DNA from: Chamaelirium japonicum
Taxonomy: Eukaryota > Streptophyta > Magnoliopsida > Liliales > Melanthiaceae
DNA: 64,000 bases
Direction: 5' to 3'
NCBI GenBank assembly: GCA_947650365.1
Contig: OX393553.1
Coordinates: 65,909,611 to 65,973,610, forward strand
Shown here: piece by piece, positions 1 through 10,606 of the stretch
Layout of the letters: each line of letters starts with the position of its first letter
Position numbering within the stretch: the first letter of the stretch is position 1
Made by a program: the position numbers and the translations under genes
The notes under the pieces: generated by a model
Seen by the model: the letters and a program-made list of their open reading frames with translations, nothing else
The model's database searches: none
What the model was told of the DNA's origin: nothing

Positions 1-309
1 CCAATAGGTGGTTTGGATTTCGGGTCGAGTTCCACATGTCATATTAAGTAAACATTTGCATGGAAAAGTGTAATAGTAATGTCTTGCTGACTCCTTATAA
101 CTAGTCATAATGCTGAATGTGGGACAAAGAAATCTAGTGCTATAAGAGCCATAATCTTTCGTTAGCATGTGATAACTTTTGGATAAAGTTTAGCATATAA
201 AGCATGGTAGCAAAATCATGGCGAATAAAGAAAACTTATGTACTACATTTCAAAACAAGTACCACTAAGTACATCCGGTCAGGAAAGCTAATGTGGAAGC
301 ATAACAAGA
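1..309. other. Non-coding sequence, no gene seen
   Basis: AT-rich sequence with no coding signal or recognised repeat. It lies left of the decayed gypsy remnant. By position it should be part of the large intron that follows the last visible exon of the minus-strand host gene. Confidence 0.4.
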
Positions 310-2066
310 GGTCAGGAAGAGGCCGACTTGGGACCCAATGAATGGGCCCCGTCCGGCGGGTGGAGGATCTTCGTTGACGATTCAGCAAACCACCTAGGCG
401 TGGGGATCGGAGTCGTGATACTCTTCCCGGAGAATGTCGCAATTCGTAAGTCGATACACCTAGACTTCCCGACGACCAACAACGAAGCTGAGTATGAGGG
501 CTCGATCGCCGGAATCGAGGTAGCTGAAGACTTGGGAGTCAGCGAGCTGACGCTGTTCAGTGACTCCCAGGTCGTGGAAAACCAGATAAACGATGACTAC
601 GGCACCCACGAACCCCGCATGGCGGCCTACCTGTCTCTGGCAAAGAAGAAGCTCGACGGATTCACGAGGGCAATCATCGCCCACCTCCCCCGGTTAGAAA
701 ACAAAGTGGCGGACGCCTTGGCAAGTGCCGTGTCAGCCCTCGACGGGATGGAGCCATATCACCTCACTGTAGAGGTCAAACATAGCCCGTCCACCGAACT
801 CGACGTGATGATGATCGAAGCTGCACTAGCCGGGCTGCCAGTCCCAAGGCTCGACCAGGTGTCCCCTCCAATTGGACCAGCTTGATCCGAGCCTACCTCG
901 CTACCGGGCAGCTCCTGACGGACCGTCTCGAGGCGCAGATGGTGAAGAGAAGATCACAAAAGTTCCAACTCACAACGGGGGTGCTTTACCAAAGATCAAG
1001 TAAGGGGCCCCTCTTGAGGTGCGTGGGACCGGAAGAGGCCCACAAGATTCTGTAGATGATACACGAGGGAGAATGCGGCAATCACTCCAGAGGAAGACTA
1101 CTGGCACACAAAGTCAACTGAGTGGGCTACTACTGGCCCACTCTTGAAGCTGGCGCCATTAGCTTCAGCCAAAAGTGCCAATAATACCAGAAGCACGGAC
1201 CAACCATCCATAAGCCCGCTGAAGAACTCTAGAGCCACTATGTTCCTTGGCCCTTCCAGCAGTGGGGGCTAGACATAGTGGGACGTCTGCCGGCAACTCC
1301 CAGCAAGAATCTGTTGATGGTGATGGACTACTTCACGAAGTGGGTGAAGGTCGTCCCTCTTGTGACGGTCAAGGATATCGACGTGGAACACTTCCTGTAG
1401 AACATCATCACCAGGTTCGAGGTACCCAAGACCCTAATCGCGGACAACGAGCCCCAATTCAGTTAGGTTCGAGTAAAAGACTACTGCAGACACTACGACA
1501 TAGAGATCCAGTTCTCTTCGCCTTATTATCCGCAAGCAAACGGTCCAGCAGAAGTGACGAACAAAATTATCATCTCCAACCTGAAGAAGATGCTCGATGG
1601 ACGAAAGGGGCTCTGGGATGAAGCCCTGAACGGTGTACTCTGGGCCTACCAGACGACACCTTGGCGACCCACACAAGAATCACCCTTCAACCTCGCCTTT
1701 GGGGCCGAAGCAGCAATTCCAACAGAGGCGATCTAGCCCACGACCAGATCTAGAGCCGTTAGCTCAGGAATGAATGATAAGTGGATGGCAAGCAGCTTGG
1801 ACTTGTTGGATGAGAAAAGAGACCGAGCTGCTGCTAACCTGGCCAACTATGTCCAGCAGCTAAAGAGGGCATACAATAAGAGGGTGAAGACCATAGTCTT
1901 CCAGAAAGGCGACCTTGTTTGGCGACAGATGACCCCCCATATGAAAAATCCAGCATATGGGAAACTCGAAGCAAGATGGGAGGGCCCCTACATCGTCGAT
2001 CAAACCGTACTTGGGGGAGATTACTACTTGAAGACCGCGGAAGGTCATTATCTTCTTCATCCATGA
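310..2066 (+). pseudogene. Tat-lineage Ty3/gypsy polyprotein remnant: RNase H and integrase
   Basis: This is the 3' part of a gypsy pol gene. Bases 328-885 encode an archaeal-type RNase H with W-IFVDD near its start, NNEAEYE and FSDSQVV. That extra RNase H is the hallmark of the Tat lineage. A frameshift near 870 leads into a degraded zinc-binding segment, then the integrase core: LDIVG near 1270, ADNEPQF near 1441 and GPAEV near 1553, which are the D, D and E positions. The C-terminal part (1770-2066, ending in HYLLHP) has the KAYNKRV/VFQKGDLVWR type of motif. There are in-frame stops near 1054, 1120, 1230, 1398, 1465 and 1735. Reverse transcriptase, protease and gag are missing, so the copy is truncated at its 5' side near position 310 and cannot be functional. 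Confidence 0.88.
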
Positions 2067-2089
2067 AACACAAATAATCTAAAGAAATG

Positions 2090-3260
2090 CTATTGTTGAA
2101 ATGAAGAAGTCCGGGATGATTGAAATAAACGAATGGCAATTCCTGCGTCGATAGTTTTTGGTCGTGACTCAGGTCGAGTTGTTACCCGCTGCATGGAAAA
2201 TCCTCCACTCTCCACAAGGGGGTCAGTCTCTCTGCGATGAGAGAGACACCATGCCCCCTTCTTAGAGTTAAAGGTTAGGTCATCGCCCGGAAACCCTATG
2301 GTGCATAAGAATTAGGTCCGGTTGGTTCGTCAGTAGTCGGATCTCTTCTTCTAAAGCCATAGGTCAAGTTCCCCTTTAGCAGGGTGCTTGTTGTAAGCCT
2401 GAGATTAATACAACTCGGCAACCGATGAAAACGGTCGAGGCATGGTGAGTCTAAACCACGATTCCTCACCGGTGATAGACCTGATGAAAAACCCAAAGTC
2501 TTAGCTTGGTACCTGACGAATTAGTTTTTTTTTTAGCAATGGTATCTGACGAATTAGTTGAGGCATGGTGAGTGTTGAGTTGTGGATCCTTACCGGTGAT
2601 AGACGAAACAGCCGAGGCATGACGAGTCTGAGTTGCGGCTCCTTGTCGGTGATAGTCGGTAAAGAAGTTGGAAACGTCGAGGCATGAGGGTTCTAAACTA
2701 TGGTTCCCCTTTGGTGATAGACCTGATGATGATGATAAACCCGAGCCTTAGCTCGATACCAATGGTCAAGGCATGAGGGGTCTGAACTGTGGTTCCCCTT
2801 CGGTGATAGACCTGATGATGATAAACCCGAGCCTTAGCTCGGTACCAATGGTCGAGGCATGAGGGGTCTGAACTGCGGTTCCCCTTCGGTGATAGACCTG
2901 ATGATGATAAACCCGAGCCTTAGCTCGGTACCAATGGTCGAGGCATGAGGGGTCTGGACTGCGGTTCACCTTCGGTGATAGACCTAAGGATGATGATAGA
3001 CCCGAGCCTTAGCTCGGTACCAATGGTCGAGGCATGAGGGGTCTGGACTGCGGTTCCCCTTCGCTGATAGACCTGATGATGATGATAAACCCAAGCCTTA
3101 TCTCGGTGCCAACGATCGAGGCATGATGGGTCCGAGTTGTGGCTCCCCATCGGTGATAACATGATGAACGATGAAACCCAGGCCTTAGCCTTGTAACCGG
3201 CAAAGCGATTAAGGCGTGGTGAGTCTGAACCCTCACCGACGCTATGAACCCTCACCGACG
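2090..3260 (+). repeat. Tandem array, 86-89 bp unit, downstream of integrase
   Basis: The motif GGCATGAGGGGTCTG recurs at 2770, 2856, 2942 and 3031 with a diverged copy at 3120, giving steps of 86, 86, 89 and 89 bp. More degenerate units extend back to about 2560. Each unit carries GGTGATAGACCTGATGATGA and a palindromic GAGCCTTAGCTCGG. The array lies between the integrase end and the presumed 3' LTR, where Tat-lineage elements are known to carry tandem repeats. Confidence 0.85.
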
Positions 3261-3261
3261 C

Positions 3262-4150
3262 TATGACCTGATAGAGATGAAGAAGATTGAAGCCCCAGGG
3301 GGGCAGCAGTTGAAGTGGCTAGGGCCAGGCCTGAAGTTTCGGCTCTGCAAATACTGAAGTGAAGATCAAATTCAAACAAGCAAGGAAGATTGCACAAGAC
3401 AAGATACAAGAAATAACTTTATTCAAAGATGCATATAGAACCAAGGTACATCATTCTCATGAAGATTACATTTGAAAAGTTCAAGCTTGACAATCGTCAA
3501 AGTCTCTGCCACCTTCGCGCTAGGACGTCCCGTACCGAGGAGGAAGAAAAGAACTCTTCTCGCCCCAGTGGAAGAACCCACCATAGAAGAGATCTCCTCC
3601 GCACCCGGAAGAGGCAGAATTTGAGAGCGAAAGGGGCCTGCTCTCCCTCGGACTCAGCACACTGGTTCGAGGCCTTTCAACATCAACTCAGAACGAAGGC
3701 GATGGGAACAATAAGGTCAGGGTCGGGAACCCGTAGTCCGCGCGACCCTCCCTGCGGACCGTGTTCCTCCACCTTGCCTTTCGCTGCACCGGGAGAAGGA
3801 GACCGAAAGACGTTCGAGATCCGAAACGGAAGAAGAGAAAGATCAGGGCATAGATGATGCAGCATGATCAGCATCATCAAATCATCGCCGCATCTTCGGA
3901 TCATCACTAGAGACCGTTATTTACAGTCGTTTTTATTTTATGCTTGGAGGACATTAGCCATCTGGGACTTGTTAGCCGTTTGTTTCAGTTTTTTGGCCAT
4001 TTTCTATGTTTTTGGCCTAATTTCAGCACTTAGTACTATTTATGTTCTTGCCCAATTCATGGGGGATGTCCATGATCTCATCCGAGGGCTTTTCGGATTG
4101 AATCCGGGTCTTCTCGGGTGAGTTTCTGCATGTTATTAATAAAAATCTGG
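3262..4150 (+). other. 3' non-coding end of the Tat remnant, probable LTR
   Basis: The array is followed by a G-rich tract (GCCCCAGGGGGGCAGCAG near 3291-3310) that could be the polypurine tract. About 0.85 kb of non-coding sequence then follows, with AATAAA-like motifs near 4137. This fits a 3' LTR, but its end could not be fixed because no second LTR copy is in the window. A plus-strand open frame at 3429-3857 looks fortuitous. Confidence 0.4.
3423..3584 (-). CDS. Small antisense ORF (53 codons) in the Tat 3' region, hypothetical
   Basis: Read on the minus strand, an ATG at 3584 opens a clean 53-codon frame beginning MVGSSTGARR and ending WFYMHL. The stop codon overlaps an AATAAAG poly(A)-like signal at 3418-3424. 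The ORF runs opposite to the gypsy pol gene. Tat-lineage elements (Grande, RIRE2, Retand types) are known to carry antisense ORFs between integrase and 3' LTR, so this may be a remnant of one. I do not recognise the protein. Another open minus-strand stretch lies just upstream (3683-3907) in a different frame and could be an upstream exon or chance. Confidence 0.35.
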   Translation of the reverse strand: MVGSSTGARRVLFFLLGTGRPSAKVAETLTIVKLELFKCNLHENDVPWFYMHL

Positions 4151-4156
4151 GTGCGT

Positions 4157-5245
4157 GTGTTTGCGGGGTACCGACGGACGAAATTATATCTCGAAACCGA
4201 CGGTTAGATAGCAAAATAACTCAATTTATATGACGTGGCAACTTATGGGCTTCAATTAGGAGTTAAATGGGCTTATCTTAAGCCCAATAGGGCTTCCCAT
4301 TGTGATGCCGTCCCACCCTTTCCCTTTTCCCGTGAAGCAAGCCGCGCCCCCCCTGTTCGCGCGGATCCCGAGGCACCTCGACCCTTGCTTCCATCCCTCT
4401 CTTCTCTCTCTCTTCTCTCCCTTGTTTCTCTCTCTTTTCCTTGCCTTTCTTAGACCTTTGCATCCCCATCATCCAACCCTTATTCCTTTTTGATCTTGGC
4501 CATCCAAAAAGAACCCCTAACCCTACAAAAAGATGAAGAAAGAAGAAGAATGGAGTTTTTTTTATCATTGCTGAAATTCGTGCCTCTTTGTGAGAGCTTC
4601 CGGGAGAGACTCGTGTCCCCGATCCTCGCCGCATCCGCGACTTCGCCTCGTGAAGGTCTCGGTGTTGTTTTTCCGAAGGATCCGGCTTCTACCGACGTCC
4701 GGCCTTGCTCCGTGTGCGGGATCATCGGCGCATCCTCGCAATCGACCCACGGCGGGAAACCCCAGCCAGTATCTATCCTTTACCTTATTTTCCCATCGCA
4801 TCCGCATCGTTTTTCCTTTATTTCCATTGCCTCCGCTCCGCATCGCAGCCATAACCGCCCTGTTTCGTCACTAGTTGCAGCCCTAACGTATGCCTACTTA
4901 TTAGATTTGCTATCTTTAGTCTGTCGGTTACCCTTGCAAGCATATGTAGCCTTTTCTTTTATAAAATCTGAAGCAAACGCCTCTCTGAAATTCAATATCT
5001 ACTGCTGTGATTGTTTTTATTTGTATGCTGAAATTCGTCTAATTGATACTATTGCATCTTTATTGTTAAATCTGAAACCTGTTTTATGTTGACTGCGTAG
5101 CCTGCTAGTTCTGCGTGAGATAATTCCTGTTTGCTGTCCTTTGTGAGGCGTATGACGCTATATTGACAACTAAATCTTAGTTATTGACCAAAGGGAAACC
5201 CTAAAGGGTTTAAGATTGTAGTGTACCTTATCGGCGCCTGCATCA
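4157..5245 (+). repeat. LTR-like block A with primer-binding-like end
   Basis: The 3' part (4838-5245) matches 12603-13010 by eye. Both contain CATCGCAGCC, a repeated 'aaatctgaa' theme, GCGCTATATTGA, TCTTAGTT and an end of the form ATTGTAGTGYACCTTATC. In the second copy the end reads TTATCAGAGC, close to the initiator-Met tRNA primer-binding site, so the block is read as the R-U5 end of an LTR. The left edge is uncertain; TGTTTGCGGGG at 4157 is a candidate start. The inside is CT-rich and has no protein-coding signal. Confidence 0.45.
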
Positions 5246-5277
5246 AAAGATCAGCCAGTCATGCGCTCTCCACCTCC

Positions 5278-6210
5278 ATGCCGCAGGCAGTGTTTTAAAA
5301 AACTCGCCCCAAGGTACGCCCGGGGCTCGCCCCGGGGCGGGGCGGTCCTAAAACGCTCGGGGCGACTCCAGCTGGGGCTTTTTTCCCATGGGGCTTACGC
5401 CCAAACCACTGGGGCGTACGCCTCGAACGCCCGGGCACGCCTTTTATGCCCTATTGGCCTGGGCTTACGCTCCATTGGAATTTGTTTGCATAGTTGAAAA
5501 AAAAATAATTTGATTACTACCGTGTGATCTTTTATATGTGTCTTAATCTCTTGGATGACGATTATGATATTTTGGGAACTAAAGTTGTTTTAAATTGGTT
5601 CTATATCATGTATGGAATGGTAGAATCTATGAAATATAAACATTGATAGTTTGAATTTTGGTTAGAAACTTATAATTAGATCTTAAATGATATTGAAAGA
5701 CAATGACAAATTCGTTTTTATTATCATTTTTTATATATTTGTGATTTATCAACCATGTTTGTAGGCTTAAATGCTTTGTTTAATAACTTTGCTTATAGTT
5801 TTTTTTTTATTTTGTTTTTTTAATCTATTCACTTTTTTATATAATATTATTTATTTCTCTATATATTTTTTAATTAAAAAAATAAAAATTCATGGGGCTT
5901 ACGCCCCGCCCCACAGCAGGCAAAACGCCCCGCCATACGCCCCCGCCTCTAAAAACACTGGCCGCAGGATACAGGTGAAGAGGAGGAAAGCCCATTACCG
6001 GAGACCCCTAGAGATGATCCCCCGGATGACTCCTGTATCAGCTCCTTCACCTCCGACGAACTTCATGCTTGTTCGATGCGGATGAACGAGAGGAAAAGGA
6101 TCAAGCCCAACGCCTCCCCCCTCCCTCCCCATGCAATGCCGGTCTTAATCACCACCTCACTCTCCAAAGCTTCGGAAAGAGGAAGCCGAAAGATCCGAGG
6201 AGCCCTATGA
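5278..6210 (+). pseudogene. Small acidic ORF (83 codons if joined) split by a MITE, hypothetical
   Basis: An ATG at 5278 (MPQ...) is cut after ten bases by the hAT MITE. When the MITE and one target-duplication copy are ignored, the frame resumes at 5969 with DTGEEEESPLPETP and runs open to a TGA at 6208-6210. The predicted product is acidic at first, then basic, with no recognised domain. It sits just after the primer-binding-like site of block A, where an element's gag would start. It may be a gag remnant of a non-autonomous element or a chance frame. Confidence 0.3.
5288..5960. mobile_element. hAT-type MITE (673 bp) with perfect 8-bp target duplication
   Basis: The element starts CAGTGTTTT and ends AAAAACACTG, an inverted pair. 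It is flanked by GCCGCAGG at 5280-5287 and again at 5961-5968. An 8-bp duplication with CAGTG ends is typical of the hAT superfamily. The outer ~100 bp at each end are GC-rich and mirror each other (GGGGCTTACGCCC themes), while the middle is AT-rich. There is no transposase ORF, so it is non-autonomous. A decayed relative of its right end lies at 54440-54519. Confidence 0.9.
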
Positions 6211-6529
6211 GATCAGCCAAGGCGGAGGGTCGGGCTCATCCCGATTACGTGTTCTCTAACGAAGATAGTGCAGACAGCAAGCAACAGCATCCTGAGAAGA
6301 CGAAAGGCCCCGAAGGGGTCAGCCATGACACGACGATGAGAAATGATCTCACTTGGAGGCCTATTTATGAATGATTGACTGGAGAAGACGACAAGGATCA
6401 AGAACCAAGCCGCTGCAACACATCCTAGAAGAGCGGACACGGCGAGACATAAAAAGGCGAGACCATTGAGATAAAGTCAAAGTCAAAGATGACAAAATTG
6501 CACGGAGCGTGATGAAAATAGAAGGCTAA
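6211..6529. other. Non-coding spacer
   Basis: Sequence between the small ORF and the 101-bp array. It contains no recognised gene or repeat and is probably internal, untranslated sequence of the same degenerate element. Confidence 0.35.
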
Positions 6530-9480
6530 AGAGCCTGATTCCTTAGCATCCCCCCTGAGGCTGTGCAAGATGAAAACCTAGGGATCCGATGCCTTAGCAT
6601 CCCTCGTAGGCCGCTCAAGCTGAATGCTAATGGGCCTGATGCCTTATCATCCCCTCTTAGGCCCTGAAAGATGAAAACCTGGGGGTTCGACGCCTTAGCA
6701 TCCTCGCAAGCCGCTCAAGCTGAAGGTTAAGGGGCCTGATGCCTTAGCATCCCCCCTGAGGCCATGAAAAATGAGAACCTAGGGGTCCGATGCCTGAGCA
6801 TCCTCCACAGGCCGTTCGACATGAAGGCTAAGGGGCATGATGCCTTGCCATCCCCCCTGAGGCCGTTCGACCTGAAGGTTAAGGGGCCTGATCCCTTAGC
6901 ATCCCCCCTGAGATCCTGCAAGATGAGAACCTGGGGGGTCCGATGCCTTAGCATCCCCCGCAGGCCATTCGACTAGAAGTCTAAGGGGCCTGATGCCTTA
7001 GCATCCCCCCTGAGGCCGTGCGAAATGAAAACCTGGGGATCTGATACCTTAGCATCCCCCGCCGGTCGTTCGACCAGAAAGCTAAGGGGCCTGATGCTTT
7101 AGCATCCCCCTGAGACCATGCGAATGAAGACCTGGGGGTCCGATGCCTTAGCATCCCTCGCAGGCCGTTCGACCTGAAGGCTAAGGGGCCTGATGCCTTA
7201 GTATCCCCCCTGAGGCCGTGCAAGATAAGAACCTGGGGGTCCGATGCCTGAGCATCCCCCACAGGCTGCACTAGTTGGAAGTTAAGGGGCCTGATGCCTT
7301 AGCATCCCCCCTGAGGCCGTGCAAGATGAAAACCTGGGGGTTCGATGCTGTAGCATCCCCCGCAGGCCGTTCGAACTGAAGACTAAGGGGCCTGATGCCT
7401 TAGCATTCCCCCTGAGGCCATGCAAGATAAAGACCTGGGGGTCTGATGCCTTAACATCCCCCGCAGGCCATTTGACCATAAGGCTAAGGGGGCTGATATA
7501 TTAGCATCCCTTTTGAGGCCGTGCAAGATGAAAACCTGGGGGTCCGATGCCTTAGCATCCCCTGCAGGTCGTTCGACCTTAAGGCTAAGGGGCCTGATGC
7601 CTTAGCATCCCCCCTGAGGCTGTGCGAGATGAAAACCTGGGGGTCTGATGCCTTAGCATTCCCCACAGGTCGTTCAACTAGAAGGCTAAGGGGCCTGATG
7701 CTTTAGCATCCCCCCTGAGACCGTGTGAGATGAAGACCTGGGGGTCCGATGCTTTAGCATCCCCCACAGGTCGTTCGACCTGAAGTCTAAGGAGCGTAAT
7801 GCCTTAGCATCTCCCCTGAGGCCGTGCAAGATGAGAAACTGGGGGTTCGATGCCTGAGAATCGTCCGCAAGCCGCACTAACTGGAAGCTAAGGGGCCTGA
7901 CGCCTTAGCATCCCCCCTGAGGCCGTGCAAAATGAAAACCTGGGGGTCTGATGCCTTAGCATCCCCCGCAGGCCATTCGGCCTGAAGGCTAAGAGGCCTG
8001 ATGCCTTAGCATCCCCCTTAGGCCGTGCGAGATGAAAATCTGGGGTCTGATGTCTTAGCATCCCTCGCAGGCCGTTCGACCAGAAGGCTAAGGGGCCTGA
8101 TGCTTTAGCATCTCCCCTAAGGCCATGCGAGATGAAGACCTGAGGGTTCGATGCCTTAGCATCCCCCGCAGGCCATTCGACAAGAAGGCTAAGGGGCTTG
8201 ATGCCTTAGCATCCCCCCTGAGGCCGTGTGAGATGAAAACCTAGGGGTTTGATGCCTTTGCATCCCTCGCAGGCCATTCAACCAGAAGGCTAAAGGGCCT
8301 TATGCTTTAGCATCCCCCTGAGGCCGTACGAAATGAAGACCTGGGGGTCCGATGCCTTAGCATCCCCCGCAGGTCGTTCGACCTGAAGGCTAAGGAGCCT
8401 GATGCCTTAGCATCCCCCCTGAGGCCGTGCAAGATGAGAACCTGGGGTCCGATGCCTGAGCATTCTCCGTAGGCCGCACTACCTAGAAGCTAAGGGGCCT
8501 GATGCCTTACATCCAATGTTGTCAGAACCGGACCGGACCGGCCGGTCCGGACCGGGAACCGGCGAACCGGTAGGAAAACCGGTCCGGGCCGGGCGTGAAC
8601 CGGTGTTGGAAAACGAACCGGTATTGAACCGTCGGGCCGGGCGGTTTTAGGTATAAACCGGACCGGACCGGACGGTTTTAGGTATAAACCGGACCGAACC
8701 GGTTTTTTTTTTGGTGCACAAATGCTCTCTCTCTCTCTATCTTTCTCTAGGTTTGACTGTGTTTGTTGGGCCGGTGAACCGGACCGGACCGGCCAGCCGA
8801 ACCGGACCGGTACACAAACCGGTTCGTCTTCCGGTCCGGTTCTGACAACATTGCTTACATCCCCCCTGAGGCCGTGCAAGATGAAAACTTGAAGGTCCGA
8901 TGCCTTAGCATCCCCCGCAGGCCGTTCGACTTGAAGGCTAAGGGGCCTGATGCCTTAGCATCACCCTTGAGGCCATGCGAGATGAAGACCTGGGGGTCCG
9001 ATGCCTTAGCATCCCCTACAGGCCGTTTGACCAGAAGGCTAAAGGGGCTGATATATTAGCATCCCTCATGAGGCCATGCAAGATGAAAAACTGGGGGTCC
9101 GATGCCTTAGCATCCCCCGCAGGTCCTTCGACCTGAAGGCTAAGGGGCCTGATGCCTTAGCATCCCCCCTGAGGCCGTGCGAGATGAAAACATGGGGGTC
9201 TGATGCCTTAGCATCCCCCACAGGCCGTTCGACCAGAAGACTAAGGGGCCTCATGCTTTAGCATCCCCCTGAGGCTGTGCAAGATGAAGACCTAGGGGTC
9301 CGATGCCTTAGCATCCCCCGGAGGCCGTTCGGCATGGAAGCTAACGGGCAGTATCCCCTCGAGGCCTTCAAAGATGAGAGCTGTGAGACCTGATGCCTTA
9401 GCATCCCCCATAGCCCGTTCGAAGGAGAAAGCCAAAGGGCCTGATGCCTCAGCATCCCCCCGAGGCCGTTGAAGAGGAAG
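6530..9480 (+). repeat. Large tandem array with 101-bp unit made of two ~50-bp halves
   Basis: GATGCCTTAGCATCCCCC recurs about every 50 bp. Alternate copies are followed by either CTGAGGCCGTGCAAGATGA or GCAGGCCGTTCGACCTGAA, so the true unit is about 101 bp: the AAGGGGCCTGATG junction falls at steps of 101, 100, 101 and 101 in the stretch 6984-7387. Around 26 units are present if the inserted MITE (8514-8853) is subtracted. The period is not a multiple of three and frames shift from unit to unit, so the short open frames here are not protein repeats. Units decay toward the right end (9330-9480). Confidence 0.93.
8514..8853. mobile_element. hAT-type MITE (340 bp), CCGG-rich, inserted in the 101-bp array
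   Basis: The ends are a perfect inverted repeat starting CAATGTTGTCAGAACCGG, about 24 bp long. The element is flanked by CTTACATC at 8506-8513 and 8854-8861. The inside is almost wholly built of ACCGG/CCGGT words on both sides of a short CT-rich centre, so it could fold into a long hairpin. There is no transposase. The long minus-strand open frame across it is a by-product of its composition. Confidence 0.92.
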
Positions 9481-10606
9481 AGGCTGTGAAGGATAGGCAT
9501 CATGTTCGCGCGCTGAAGAGGGTATTTGAAGGTTTGAACAACCGTCAACTTTTCAAAAACGACGAAGCCCGAGCGTCAGGATGATCTGAAGCGCGAGGGG
9601 AAGAAGATCCAACGGCCTAGAGGTCAACCGTCTTAACAACCGAGCTCCACATTTAAGATAACGGGATTGCAGCCCCCATCACAGAAATTGGAACAAGGCA
9701 ATGATGATCACCTATCACATCTGCAAGCCGCCAGTTCCGATCCTGGATGCGTGGCAAAACCCTCCCGAAAGAGACTTTCGGCCCGTGGTCTACAGACCAA
9801 GGACCAAAAGGGGGCCTTTGTAGAAGGCGTTTTCTGCCACTCACCGGATGGTGACACGTGTACAACTGGACCACCCGGCTTGGTCCAACGCGGAGAGACG
9901 AAGTACCAGCCAAGGGCGGATCGAGTCCAGGTCGATCAGGCCCGGTCTGCGGGTTGCACGACTCGCTAAAGCCTGAGCCTAGGAAGAAGATTGAAAGAGC
10001 CCGAGCTCTCCGATGAAGGCCAGGTTGGGAACGAAGTTGGACAGGTCGCACACCTGGCCCGACTACCCATCCACACGGGTAGCTCGACCTGATCGATGCG
10101 AAAGAACCGCCATCAGGCGAGGAAAGATCGAAAGTGTTGTAACTGCCGGGAGACCCGCCGGGAGACCCGCCGGGCTGGGCAATCCTGAGGATCTCGCCGT
10201 TAGGATCGTGGGTTACCCGCGATAGGTATAACGCCCACAATCCACGAGAGCATAGAAGGAAAGGTTTGAACGGTATCCGATCAGAGAGGATCCGCCATAA
10301 CCATCACGAGATCATTGGAGGATAGATCGCAGCGATTGCGCGCACGTAAGTCTACAAAAGAAACCCCGCCCCTTCATGGGCAGGTAAGCAATTGGAACTC
10401 TTGAGAAGCAATTCAAACTCTTGAGAGGCAATTCGCTTCCGACACCCAGGACCACACTACACACATCCCTCCCTTCCTGACTTGAGCGTCGGAGGGGCCT
10501 TGGCTCAGAGGTGAGACTCGATCTTTTTGCATCTTTTTGCAGGTACTGCGAGGAGGCGGTGGAAGACCATCAGCTCCATCTGACGATCGGGTGTGGCCGG
10601 CGGGAT
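9481..10606 (+). other. Non-coding 3' region of the array-bearing element, possible LTR
   Basis: There is no coding domain. The text near 10470-10560 (GACTTGAGCGTCGGAGGGGC, then TTTTTGCAGG) has the look of the U5 end of Tat-lineage LTRs as I recall them. The segment 10140-10175 holds three copies of a GGGAGACCCGCC word. The right edge, near 10606, abuts the truncated copia element. Boundaries and identity are uncertain. Confidence 0.35.

Noticed and set aside
3429..3857. 142-residue plus-strand open frame
   Set aside because: Composition is not protein-like and it overlaps the better antisense ORF in non-coding LTR-type sequence.
8490..8879. 129-residue minus-strand open frame over the CCGG-rich element
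   Set aside because: It lies within a palindromic MITE with clear ends and target duplications. The peptide is low-complexity and follows from the ACCGG words.
6530..9480. Many 60-96-residue open frames on both strands in the 101-bp array
   Set aside because: The unit length is not a multiple of three, frames drift between units, and the same words appear in all frames. They are by-products of the tandem repeat.
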